Below, one piece after another: positions 17,755 through 25,922 of a DNA stretch of 64,000 nt. A program made the position numbers and the translations under genes. The stretch is from Nitrospira_D sp002331625 (GTDB taxonomy: Bacteria > Nitrospirota > Nitrospiria > Nitrospirales > Nitrospiraceae): positions 124,001 through 188,000 of the forward strand of contig DALYJF010000002.1 in assembly GCA_031969955.1 (NCBI GenBank). Direction: 5' to 3'. The notes beneath the pieces were generated by a model. The model searched no databases. It saw only the letters and a list, made by a program, of their open reading frames with translations, and had not been told where the DNA came from. Positions within the stretch are counted from its first letter, which is position 1; every line of letters begins with the position of its first letter.

Positions 17755-19005
17755 ATGCAGGAACTTGATACACCAACCTTCCGTTTAGCGGTAGCACAGT
17801 TCGATCAAGCCGCGGAGGCGATGGGCCTGGATCCCAATCTCCGCGAACGTCTGAAGCTTCCGCAACGCTCTCTCGTCGTGAGCCTTCCGGTCCGAATGGA
17901 CGATGGACATGTGGAGGTGTTTACCGGATACCGCGTTCAGCATGATTCATCACGTGGTCCTTCCAAGGGCGGTGTGCGGTACCACCCGGATGTGTGCCTT
18001 GGCGAGGTGGCTGCTCTTGCGATGTGGATGACATGGAAATGTGCCCTCGCAGGCCTCCCATACGGTGGGGCCAAAGGTGGCGTACAGGTGGCTCCGAAGA
18101 AACTCTCGTCCGGTGAGTTGCAGCGATTAACCAGGCGTTATGCCGCGGAGATTTTCCCACTCATTGGTCCAGACAAAGACGTACCGGCGCCTGACGTGGG
18201 AACCGACGCCCAGGTGATGGCCTGGATGATGGACACCTACAGCCAGCAGGTTGGGTTTGCTGTTCCAGGTGTCGTGACCGGCAAACCGCTGTCGATCGGC
18301 GGCAGTCTAGGTCGAGAGGAAGCGACGGGGCGTGGAGTCGTCTATGTGACACACGAAGCGCTGCGCCATCTGAAGTTGCCGATTGAGAAAGCAACCGTTG
18401 CGATACAAGGGTTTGGGAATGTTGGGTCCCACACGGCTCGCATCATGCGGCAACACGGGGCACGTGTGATCGCCGTCAGCGATGTGAACGGGGGAGTTTA
18501 TAACGACAAAGGGTTGGATATCGCGCAACTCCTTCAACGAAACCCCAGCCAGCCGTTGCATGAAGCCACGCGTGGGGATGCGATCACCAATGACGAGTTG
18601 CTACAGCTTGAATGCACCGTGCTTGTGCCTGCCGCCCTCTCGGAACAGATCACGAAACACAATGCACCTTCCTTGCGTTGCCGAATTCTGTCCGAGGGAG
18701 CGAACGGTCCCACCACGTTAGAGGCTGATCACATTCTGGCTGAAAAAGAAGTGTTCGTCATTCCTGACATCCTCGCCAATTCCGGTGGTGTCATTGTCTC
18801 CTATTTTGAATGGGTGCAAGATCTGCAGCGGTTTTTCTGGAGCGCGACAGACATCCAGAATCGCTTACAAGACATCATCACCTCCGCCTTCCATCGGACA
18901 CTTCGTTTTTCGACCGAACGCCGCGTGTCGATGCGCATGGCTGCGCTTATGAGCGGTATTGATCAAGTTGCCCAAGCGCATCTCCAGCGTGGGCTCTACC
19001 CCTGA
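17755..19005 (+). CDS. Glu/Leu/Phe/Val dehydrogenase, probably glutamate dehydrogenase
   Basis: Interconverts glutamate and 2-oxoglutarate plus ammonia. ATG 17755 is chosen for its strong AAAGGAGG site; an earlier ATG at 17731 has none. Conserved motifs are GYRVQHDSSRGPSKGGVRYHP, LPYGGAKGGV (catalytic lysine), VPAPDVGTDAQVMAWMMD and the Rossmann motif GFGNVGSHTA. The 416 residues fit the short hexameric GDH class. In an organism living on nitrite and ammonium this may assist nitrogen assimilation. Coenzyme preference is not decided here. Confidence 0.92.
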   Translation: MQELDTPTFRLAVAQFDQAAEAMGLDPNLRERLKLPQRSLVVSLPVRMDDGHVEVFTGYRVQHDSSRGPSKGGVRYHPDVCLGEVAALAMWMTWKCALAGLPYGGAKGGVQVAPKKLSSGELQRLTRRYAAEIFPLIGPDKDVPAPDVGTDAQVMAWMMDTYSQQVGFAVPGVVTGKPLSIGGSLGREEATGRGVVYVTHEALRHLKLPIEKATVAIQGFGNVGSHTARIMRQHGARVIAVSDVNGGVYNDKGLDIAQLLQRNPSQPLHEATRGDAITNDELLQLECTVLVPAALSEQITKHNAPSLRCRILSEGANGPTTLEADHILAEKEVFVIPDILANSGGVIVSYFEWVQDLQRFFWSATDIQNRLQDIITSAFHRTLRFSTERRVSMRMAALMSGIDQVAQAHLQRGLYP

Positions 19006-19124
19006 TTGATCATGTGAATCATCCAGGCCCTTTCACCACGGCCACACGGATGAAAACTTGCTCCTAGATGACCCCGTGCGTTAGGGTGCTGCAGTGCTAC
19101 GGAGAAATGGGGAGGAAGCGCCTC

Positions 19125-19418
19125 ATGAATCGAAGCGCGATTGCCACGACATGGGAACAACATTGCGCCGACGGTTGGCCCAAGTTTTCCAGCCCTCATC
19201 AAGGGCCTTTGATGACGATTGATACGGTCATCAGCGGCTGCGTCGTCTATTATCTCGATAGTGCTAATGGCCTCGATGATCAACGGATTACCATTGTCAA
19301 AGACTGCTTGCGTGATCTCGACGATTTAACGGAAGCCTTAGACACTGAACCCCAAGCCTACTTTAGCCGGCTTCGTCACCTCGGTGCGATGTTGCTCGAA
19401 GATGAGTGCTCCTCCTGA
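19125..19418 (+). CDS. Hypothetical small protein
   Basis: Unrecognised soluble protein of 97 residues. The ATG at 19125 follows GGGGAGGAA by about eight bases, so it is preferred over an ATG at 19068. The sequence has SGCVVYYLDSANGLDDQRITIVKDCLRDLDDL, which looks like a helical segment with many acidic residues, and ends LLEDECSS. No domain was recognised. It stands alone between the dehydrogenase and a secreted hypothetical protein. Confidence 0.6.
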   Translation: MNRSAIATTWEQHCADGWPKFSSPHQGPLMTIDTVISGCVVYYLDSANGLDDQRITIVKDCLRDLDDLTEALDTEPQAYFSRLRHLGAMLLEDECSS

Positions 19419-19593
19419 TGCGTAGGATATCGCGTCCACTCAATGGAGTCCCTTTCAAGTGACCGTCTCTGCCTCTCGTTTCTTGCAGGGCAGACGGCTC
19501 ATTGGCTACAATGAGGTGCATGCGATTCTGGATTTTGCCAATTGATCCATCCTGACTAAGCCGCCAACTGGTACATAAGAAACGTTACATGCC

Positions 19594-20124
19594 ATGACCA
19601 ATACGAGCGTCGCGTCGATGATAACTGTTCTACTGACGATCGTCCTTCTCGTGCAAAGCTCCGCCCAGGCCGAACCGTATGAATTAAGCAAGCACGATGT
19701 CATGGAACCCAAGGCCATTTCGAGCGATGAGATCTCGCTGTTCGGAGTCAAACTCGGCGACTCGGAATCCAAGGCTATTGAAACACTTGTGAACGAAAAA
19801 ATTTCCGGAATTAAAGCGGAGCAGGAAGCGACCTTTATCTTTCTGCTGGATCAACGGAAACCGACCGGTCCGATGGCCGGAGTCCGTATTCAGGATGGTA
19901 AAGTCGATCTCCTTTTCATCAATAACCGATTTTCATATAGGACCCGCGGAATCTTTCGTAATGTCCTCAATAGCGAGAGCCCGGAGGACATTCGAAAGTT
20001 GTTGGGCAAGGAAGAGTATGGTGATGAAAACGTCATGGGCGCTGTCATGGCCTACGACAAGCAAGGTTTCCAGGTGAATTACCTGGGCAAGGACATTAAC
20101 ATCGAGTTTGCTCCCCCACGATAG
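19594..20124 (+). CDS. Hypothetical secreted protein
   Basis: A 176-residue protein with an N-terminal signal peptide (helix MITVLLTIVLLVQ, cleavage after SSAQA at residue 26), so probably periplasmic. The mature part holds FGVKLGDSESKAIETLV, resembling the first half of small periplasmic proteins with a repeated glycine-loop motif, then VDLLFINNRFSYRTRGIFRN and SPEDIRKLLGKEE. The family was not identified. Codon use is like its neighbours. It is monocistronic as far as can be seen. Confidence 0.65.
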   Translation: MTNTSVASMITVLLTIVLLVQSSAQAEPYELSKHDVMEPKAISSDEISLFGVKLGDSESKAIETLVNEKISGIKAEQEATFIFLLDQRKPTGPMAGVRIQDGKVDLLFINNRFSYRTRGIFRNVLNSESPEDIRKLLGKEEYGDENVMGAVMAYDKQGFQVNYLGKDINIEFAPPR

Positions 20125-20406
20125 TCTTGCCTAGCAGCGACCTCATCACTCGGAATCTATTCGTATCCACGCATTTGATTCATGCACCGGTTTGGAAATC
20201 TACTTTTCTCGAGTTTGCGGTCCCGTGACGCGACGATGCCTGTGGATTCCCCTTGCGCAAATTTCTCCTGAGTTATCCTTGACGGCCCTTTGGTACGAAT
20301 CACAAAACAGCAGCCTCTTCTTATTGGGGTATTGACCCATTTGCCTTACACTTCGGCTATTCGATTGCAATGTAAAGGCAGAGGGAAGGATGAAAAGCAG
20401 GGGCTA

Positions 20407-21339
20407 CTATTGGGCGGTATTCGTCAGACGGAAGCCGTAATCAATCAGGCTTTTGGCCGTATTCCATCGGCGCTTGGAGTTCAGGATCACGAGCAGCAGA
20501 TCGCTGCCGTTGTGAGAGACTTTCGCGATCAGGCATCGGCCGGCTTTGGAAGTGAATCCGGTCTTCACTCCTTCCACACCTGGAATACGACCCAGCAAAC
20601 GATTCGTGTTATGCAGGACATAAGCGCGATACCCACTGACCGGTGTGATGATCTCCCGTTCCTCTTTAACGAGTTCACGGAAGACCGGATTGCGCATCGC
20701 CACCTCGCTGAGCTTCGCAAGATCTTCTGCCGTCGAGTAATGATCAGGACCATCGAAACCGCACCCGTTGCTGAAATGGGTATCCGAGAGTCCGAGTGCA
20801 ACGGCCTTCGCGTTCATCAACTTCACGAATTGCTCTTCGTCGCCCCCGACATGCTCGACTGCCGCCAGGCACGCGTCATTGGCGGATACCATCATCATCG
20901 CCTTCAGCAAATCCTTCAGGCGAAACACTTGGCCGACTTTCAATCGGAGATGCGTCTTCGGAGCTCGTGCCGCATTCCTGCTCACCGTCGCCAGGTCATC
21001 GAGACGGCCTTGTTCAAGAATGATCAGTGCCGACATGATCTTGGTCAAACTGGCCGGGGATAGCCGTTTCTCTCCCTCGTGCTCATAGAGGACACGGCCG
21101 GACCGCAATTCCTTCAGGAGGATGCTGTGCGCGGGAATTCGTTTCCAAGGCAACGGCTGCAGAGCATAGTGGGCTGAATGGCCGGGTTGGTTCCCGGGGC
21201 GAGTATTCATCCCAGAGGCGGGATGTACGGAGAGAACGAGCAAGGAGAGTGAGAGCGCCGTTACGACCGCCCGGCGGGGACAGGCACGCCTCCAGCCTTG
21301 TGCCTGACGATCGGGCTGGACGTGGTCAGGCTTCTCCAA
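20407..21339 (-). CDS. D-alanyl-D-alanine carboxypeptidase (peptidase S11, DacA-like)
   Basis: Penicillin-binding protein of the S11 family that trims the terminal D-Ala from peptidoglycan stem peptides. A basic stretch and hydrophobic helix (residues 24-42) form the export signal. The three active-site motifs are SLTK (Ser97, Lys100), SAN (152-154) and KTG (259-261). At 310 residues it is shorter than E. coli DacA and has no C-terminal anchor or beta domain; it stops soon after IDYGFRLTNTAQ. It could therefore be a free periplasmic carboxypeptidase. Confidence 0.9.
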   Translation of the reverse strand: MEKPDHVQPDRQAQGWRRACPRRAVVTALSLSLLVLSVHPASGMNTRPGNQPGHSAHYALQPLPWKRIPAHSILLKELRSGRVLYEHEGEKRLSPASLTKIMSALIILEQGRLDDLATVSRNAARAPKTHLRLKVGQVFRLKDLLKAMMMVSANDACLAAVEHVGGDEEQFVKLMNAKAVALGLSDTHFSNGCGFDGPDHYSTAEDLAKLSEVAMRNPVFRELVKEEREIITPVSGYRAYVLHNTNRLLGRIPGVEGVKTGFTSKAGRCLIAKVSHNGSDLLLVILNSKRRWNTAKSLIDYGFRLTNTAQ

Positions 21340-21354
21340 AAACGACCGCCTCTC

Positions 21355-21543
21355 TCAAAACATGAATGATTCACGTACCTTATCACCTTTGCTCCCGCTA
21401 TCAATGACTTTATGAAAAAACCGCAGGAGGTCGGCGAGATCAATCCAGAAGCCACAATTGATGCAGCGGGCGTAAATTCTCCGATTGACGAGCGTGTAGT
21501 GCCGCTCGACCAGCATACATCCTTTGCACTTGAGGCACTGCAT
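21355..21543 (-). CDS. Small protein with paired cysteine motifs (62 aa)
   Basis: Starts at MQCLKCKGCMLVERHY (21543) after GGAGAGAA, and continues RRIYARCINCGFWIDL. The two CxxC pairs about 20 residues apart suggest a zinc ribbon or rubredoxin-like knuckle. The tail is basic and polar. It lies 20 bp after the two-helix membrane protein gene on the same strand. A longer in-frame reading upstream (to 21750) overlaps that gene and looks non-coding. Function is unknown. Confidence 0.55.
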   Translation of the reverse strand: MQCLKCKGCMLVERHYTLVNRRIYARCINCGFWIDLADLLRFFHKVIDSGSKGDKVRESFMF

Positions 21544-21563
21544 ACATTTCCCGTTCTCTCCGA

Positions 21564-21776
21564 CTACCGAAGACGATTCATGATCAACGCGACACACCCG
21601 GCCAGCAAGCCCCCACCCAGGAGAGTCGTGCCAAAATACACGAACACATTCGTACCCCCAGTGGGTTGTGTCCCTTCCCATAAGTCCCGGACCCCACCCT
21701 GAACCATCAGGACGGAAAGGGTCAGGAGAGCCCCTATCATGAACCACCATGCAAAGGATCGAAGCGCCATCGTCAT
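21564..21776 (-). CDS. Small two-helix membrane protein (70 aa)
   Basis: Two hydrophobic helices: WWFMIGALLTLSVLMVQGG, and a second around YFGTTLLGGGLLAGCVALIM. They are joined by a short polar loop with DLWEGTQPTGGTN, which is probably periplasmic. The start at MTMALRSF (ATG 21776, or 21770) is likelier than the ATG at 21812. It is followed closely by the small cysteine-pair protein. No function is recognised. Confidence 0.55.
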   Translation of the reverse strand: MTMALRSFAWWFMIGALLTLSVLMVQGGVRDLWEGTQPTGGTNVFVYFGTTLLGGGLLAGCVALIMNRLR

Positions 21777-21863
21777 GCCCGAAACGCGTGCGGAGTGGTA
21801 CCCAGTGGCCACTCTAGCGAAGGCCTGCTAGGCTGTCAAGAATTCATGGCGATCGCTCGCTCC

Positions 21864-23096
21864 CTACTCTTTTGCTACCGACTGAGCCGTAGGTTTGAGA
21901 CCATGATGAAGGAAAATGGAGACGCTGCCACTTCCATTATCGGCAATAGCCAGGCCTGGTTCTTCTACTCCTGATGTCGTCACACGAAATGATGTCAGCG
22001 CAAACGGACCCGATTTGGTGCGGTAATTCCTCGGCGGGTAATGAAAGGTGCCATCGCCTTTGCCGAACAAAATCGACAGATCGCTGGACTGGAGATTCAC
22101 AATCGCCACATCCTCAAATCGATCGCCATTGAAATCTTTCGCCAATCCAAAGTTGGGACCGGCATCAGCACCGGAATCTTTCCCGGGCTGGAATGTGGCG
22201 TTGCCGTTGCCGAGAAACGTCGTGAAACTATCCCGTTCTCCGTTGATGACCAATAGATCTCTGTGATGATCGTTATTGAAGTCCGCGAAACTCACGCCGA
22301 GCGGTCGGCGGCCCGTCGAATAGTCTTTGGGATCACGAAAGGAGCCGTCACCGTTCCCGAGCCAGATGGACACGGCATTCGACATTGGCCCTCCATTCGT
22401 CACCACTAAATCCAGTTTTCGATCGCCGTTGAGGTCAGACAAGGCCACGGATGTGGGTGTGTCGCCATGTTCGTATTGCGCGCCGTGTCGAAATTCTCCG
22501 GTCCCATTCCCCAGAAAGACTTTGACCTTATCATTTCGTAGCGCGACAACCAGATCGGTGTCATGATCGCCGTCGATATCGTCTGCGGCCAGCGCAATCG
22601 GTGTTCGATAAACCGGATATCGAGGCCCCTCTTCGAACTTTCCATTTCCATGTCCAAGCAAGATCATAATCTCATCACCACCGGAGCATGCCAGCGCGAG
22701 GTCGGCATGTTGGTCCCGATTGAAGTTGCCCAGCACAAGGGAACGAGGTTCCTGACAAACCTGCAGCTGAACCTGATCCTTGAAGGTCCCGTCTCCCACC
22801 CCCAACAGGATTGAGAGTGTATTGCTCGCAATATTGGTCGTGATCAGATCGGTGAATGAGTCATGATTCAGGTCTTCAGTGGTGATGGTCGTAGGGTTTT
22901 TCCCAACCTTGTAGCTGGCAAAATAATAGAACGGATCAGGTGGGGTATATGGCTCGCTCTTTGAACAGGCCCACAAGCCCTGACCGAGTAGGAGAACAAC
23001 CAACCATAGCAGTGAGCGCGGCAACGTGCTCACATACGATTTCCACGTGATAGTAATGATCACAACCTCTCCGGCACTCCAACCTTGCCGGACCAA
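21864..23096 (-). CDS. FG-GAP/VCBS repeat lipoprotein
   Basis: A predicted lipoprotein of 410 residues. After a hydrophobic helix a lipobox LWAC gives Cys44. At least six repeats of the FG-GAP type follow, each with an Asp-rich calcium loop: DLNHDSFTDL, NFNRDQHADL, DIDGDHDTDL, DLNGDRKLDL, DFNNDHHRDL and DFNGDRFEDV. They alternate with LLGxGxGxF strands. The repeats should close into an integrin-alpha-like beta propeller at the cell surface or in the periplasm. Ligand and role are unknown. Confidence 0.85.
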   Translation of the reverse strand: MVRQGWSAGEVVIITITWKSYVSTLPRSLLWLVVLLLGQGLWACSKSEPYTPPDPFYYFASYKVGKNPTTITTEDLNHDSFTDLITTNIASNTLSILLGVGDGTFKDQVQLQVCQEPRSLVLGNFNRDQHADLALACSGGDEIMILLGHGNGKFEEGPRYPVYRTPIALAADDIDGDHDTDLVVALRNDKVKVFLGNGTGEFRHGAQYEHGDTPTSVALSDLNGDRKLDLVVTNGGPMSNAVSIWLGNGDGSFRDPKDYSTGRRPLGVSFADFNNDHHRDLLVINGERDSFTTFLGNGNATFQPGKDSGADAGPNFGLAKDFNGDRFEDVAIVNLQSSDLSILFGKGDGTFHYPPRNYRTKSGPFALTSFRVTTSGVEEPGLAIADNGSGSVSIFLHHGLKPTAQSVAKE

Positions 23097-23237
23097 TGGG
23101 CCTATGACCGAACGACACAGAAGGCCCAGTATACAGAGGCCCTCTTCCCCCTCGCAATCTGCCGGAGATCTTCATCAGGCTTTGAATTTCACCTTCCGCT
23201 TACGCTATGATAAGATCTTGCTTTTAGGAGGAAGGTC

Positions 23238-23558
23238 ATGAGCAAGATGATGAATGTGGACATTACCATGTACGGAATCGCAGAAGTGTTGATGTGGTGT
23301 CTTGATCGAAACAAGGGGCGTGTTCCCGGCGTTGATACCCCGGGGTTCAAAAAAATGCAGGAGTTGTTGTCTCAAAAGCCTCAATCAGCCGATTACTTTA
23401 CGCTGGATCAGTTCTGGAAGAAAAAAGTGACGTTGCCGTTGACTGAAGATGAAGTGGCGACGATCGATCGTTGTCTATACGACATTCCCAACTTTGATAA
23501 CGAACCGCTCCCTCAGATCCGACATAAATTCTGGCCGCAGCAGGTAGAAACCCACTAA
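23238..23558 (+). CDS. Hypothetical protein
   Basis: An unrecognised 106-residue soluble protein with a very strong ribosome site (TAGGAGGAAGGTC before ATG 23238). The sequence contains MYGIAEVLMWCLDRNKGR, a polar middle part and KVTLPLTEDEVATIDRCLYDIPNFD. It is helical in character, with two cysteines and no metal motif. It is transcribed divergently from the FG-GAP gene and converges on the PCP_red gene. No function is proposed. Confidence 0.7.
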   Translation: MSKMMNVDITMYGIAEVLMWCLDRNKGRVPGVDTPGFKKMQELLSQKPQSADYFTLDQFWKKKVTLPLTEDEVATIDRCLYDIPNFDNEPLPQIRHKFWPQQVETH

Positions 23559-23629
23559 AGAGATACTCTAACCTGTTTGGATCTTCTCGGCGAACGCCTT
23601 GGGAAGCAACCGGCGGGGGAGCCTTACCC

Positions 23630-24631
23630 TCAGAGGGTCCCCTCGCCTTTAAGATACTTGCGGAAGCGATCCATCAGCTCAGCACCGAGCGTGCCGCCTT
23701 CAGGCTTCTTCGTCGATGGATCGGCGAAGTGTCCTCGTATTTCCTGGAGGCGTTTCTCCGCCTGATCATTACCCTGCAGACGCTTGGTTTTCTGGAGCGC
23801 GGTCTCAAAGGCATCGAAGGTCAACTCTTGATACCCGAATGACCGAATACGTTTCACGGCTTTCATCATCGCCTGGTTCCGAAACGTCGTCAAATGGTCT
23901 GAGTCTATTTCATTCAACCCGAGCTTGCGGGCTCGCCGTTCGGCTGCTTTTCGAATCCCGCTGCGCACAAAATCCGGGGAGGTTTGTAACCGCTTCCAGG
24001 CCTCGTCGGTCCAGGCGACCTGCTCCTGAGGAGTCTCCCACACATCCCGCATAACTGCTGCGTCGATACGATTCAGGTTTTTTGACCTGGCGAGATCTTC
24101 CGTATCTCGTTTCAACATGTCGGTCACGAATTCCAATGCGATGGGCGGGGATTGCTTTAATTTGTCCTGCAACAGCGCCAAGGCGTCCTCTGTCCATTCC
24201 ATCGGCTGTCCGCCGTCCTCATGGAGATCACCCAGCGCTTCAACTTTTTCAAACAACTCGACGTTGACTTCAAGATGCCCGCGCTCCCTCGCAATTTCCT
24301 CCGCAATCTGTTTGATCATCGCCCGCATAAACTCAGGGACTGTCTGCAGCCGTTCTTTCGCAGCAGCGGTCCATGGGAGACGGCCGGTGGCCATGTCTTC
24401 TACGGCCGACGCCATGCCGGCTTCCCCGCCCATGCGGCCCATCATTTGTCCCTTAAACTGATCGAGGATTTCTTCCGTGATTTCCTCGTGCCCCAATTCC
24501 CGGGCTTTCTTTTCTGCCAAACGACGAACCATGCCTCGCAGAAAAATCGGGGCACGTTCCATTCGTTTGAGTGCACCGTCTGTCCAGTGGATGTCCATGG
24601 TATTCGTCTGTGAGGAATCTGATACTGACAT
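23630..24631 (-). CDS. Protein of four PCP_red-like repeats
   Basis: A 333-residue protein made almost wholly of repeats of the domain found at the C-terminus of the light-independent protochlorophyllide reductase B subunit (PCP_red). Each unit has W-T-x2-A, a P-x-F/hydrophobic step, then a helix with R and a closing LG or LN-I segment: IHWTDGALKRMERAPIFLR, LPWTAAAKERLQTVPEFMR, MEWTEDALALLQ (divergent) and VAWTDEAWKRLQTSPDFVR. No photosynthesis genes are present. The role is unknown; small-domain binding or protein interaction is a guess. It lies 26 bp after the IHF/HU-like gene. A second PCP_red protein is at 39434-40153. Confidence 0.75.
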   Translation of the reverse strand: MSVSDSSQTNTMDIHWTDGALKRMERAPIFLRGMVRRLAEKKARELGHEEITEEILDQFKGQMMGRMGGEAGMASAVEDMATGRLPWTAAAKERLQTVPEFMRAMIKQIAEEIARERGHLEVNVELFEKVEALGDLHEDGGQPMEWTEDALALLQDKLKQSPPIALEFVTDMLKRDTEDLARSKNLNRIDAAVMRDVWETPQEQVAWTDEAWKRLQTSPDFVRSGIRKAAERRARKLGLNEIDSDHLTTFRNQAMMKAVKRIRSFGYQELTFDAFETALQKTKRLQGNDQAEKRLQEIRGHFADPSTKKPEGGTLGAELMDRFRKYLKGEGTL

Positions 24632-24657
24632 TGAATCCTTCCTAAAAATGCCGGTCC

Positions 24658-24936
24658 CTATTGATTAAGCAATTCCTTCAGCTCTTTTCCGGCTTTAAAG
24701 AACGGGACGCGCTTGGCTGGAACCGCAACAGTCTCGCCGGTCTTTGGATTTCGCCCTTCCTTCATGCGACGGGCCCGCAACCGAAAGCTGCCGAACCCAC
24801 GAATTTCTGTTTTATCACCGTTTTTCAATGAATCCCTGACGCAATCAAAAATGGTATTGACGACCACTTCCGCCTGTCGCTTCGTCAAGGTGGTGACTTG
24901 CTCGGAAACTTTTTCGATAATCTGCGCCTTGGTCAT
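24658..24936 (-). CDS. HU/IHF-family DNA-binding protein (IHF-like)
   Basis: A histone-like DNA-bending protein of 92 residues from MTKAQIIEKVSEQ (ATG 24936, GGGAGGGGAG upstream). Landmarks are the helical N-terminus, GFGSFRLR and the DNA arm GRNPKTGETVAVPAKRVPFF, then KELKELLNQ. Its position after rpsA in an aroA-cmk-rpsA series matches ihfB in proteobacteria, so it is probably the IHF-like member. The HU-like paralogue lies at 51342. It may end the long aromatic/translation operon or share it with the PCP_red gene. Confidence 0.9.
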   Translation of the reverse strand: MTKAQIIEKVSEQVTTLTKRQAEVVVNTIFDCVRDSLKNGDKTEIRGFGSFRLRARRMKEGRNPKTGETVAVPAKRVPFFKAGKELKELLNQ

Positions 24937-24984
24937 GTCTCCCCTCCCTTCGCCGCGGTCCGCATCATGCCTTTGTTGACACAA

Positions 24985-25887
24985 CTAGAACGCCATGAGG
25001 TATTTCAAGCTGACACCCGGTTGAACATCCAACTTGGGAAACATCAGGCTTAGTTTGGAGTCAAGCATCTCACGAAGTGAAAATCGACGGCGCGGTTCGA
25101 TGACCTTCGGTTCTCCCTCGATTCCGACCACTTCGGCTGCCAATTGAATGGCATCCTCCAAGTCGCCGAGTTCATCGACCAGCTTCGCGTCCTTCGCCTG
25201 GCGCCCCGTAAAAATTCGACCGTCGGCCAACGCCTGAGCAACCCGCAGTTCAAGCGAGCGACCTTCTGCCACCGCCTCAATAAACTGTTTATGGACATCA
25301 TCCATCACAGCCTGCAACAAGCCTCGTTCATCGGCCGTCATCTTCCGGATCGGAGAACCCACATCCTTATATTTCCCGCTCTTAATGACCACGCCCTCAA
25401 CTCCGATCTTCTGGAGTAATCCTTCCACATTGGCGGTTTCCATGATCACGCCGATGCTACCGGTCAGTGTTCCCGGATTGGCCACGATTCGATCCGTTGC
25501 TGCGGCGATGTAATACCCTCCGGATGCGGCAACACTTCCCATCGACGCGATCACAGCCTTGTTATTCTTGCTTCGGACCCGTTTGACGGCATCGTAGATC
25601 TCTTGCGATGGTACGACGCCGCCTCCGGGACTATCAATTCTGATGACGATGGCCTTAACGGTAGGATTTTCGCTGAATCGCTTCAGCTCACTAATGGTCG
25701 TCTGCGAATCTAAAATGACGCCCTCGACTCGGATCAATGCAATCCGGTCTTCGGTAGACAAGTCAAGATCGGGGAAAAAGACATTGGCCAGGGTCAGTAT
25801 ACCCAACCCCAGCACAACCAACCAAAAGACTTTCCGCAAAGTCCGTCGTTTGGGAGGCCGTTCCGTCTGTATCACGTCATCCGCCAT
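24985..25887 (-). CDS. sppA: Signal peptide peptidase SppA
   Basis: A membrane-bound serine peptidase that degrades cleaved signal peptides. One N-terminal helix (about residues 20-38) anchors the protein, then a single ClpP-like domain follows. Ser122 (VAASGGYY) and Lys174 (SGKYKDVGSP) form the Ser-Lys dyad; their spacing of 52 equals that of the B. subtilis enzyme. IDSPGGGV forms the oxyanion strand. At 300 residues it is the short, single-domain form. It follows rpsA after 35 bp. Confidence 0.92.
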   Translation of the reverse strand: MADDVIQTERPPKRRTLRKVFWLVVLGLGILTLANVFFPDLDLSTEDRIALIRVEGVILDSQTTISELKRFSENPTVKAIVIRIDSPGGGVVPSQEIYDAVKRVRSKNNKAVIASMGSVAASGGYYIAAATDRIVANPGTLTGSIGVIMETANVEGLLQKIGVEGVVIKSGKYKDVGSPIRKMTADERGLLQAVMDDVHKQFIEAVAEGRSLELRVAQALADGRIFTGRQAKDAKLVDELGDLEDAIQLAAEVVGIEGEPKVIEPRRRFSLREMLDSKLSLMFPKLDVQPGVSLKYLMAF

Positions 25888-25922
25888 CGTCGCTATCCTG
25901 CTCCATCACTCTGACAGGCACC

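Noticed and set aside
20290..21063. A 257-codon plus-strand frame opposite the D,D-carboxypeptidase gene
   Set aside because: The minus-strand gene has all three penicillin-binding motifs; the plus-strand frame is its shadow.
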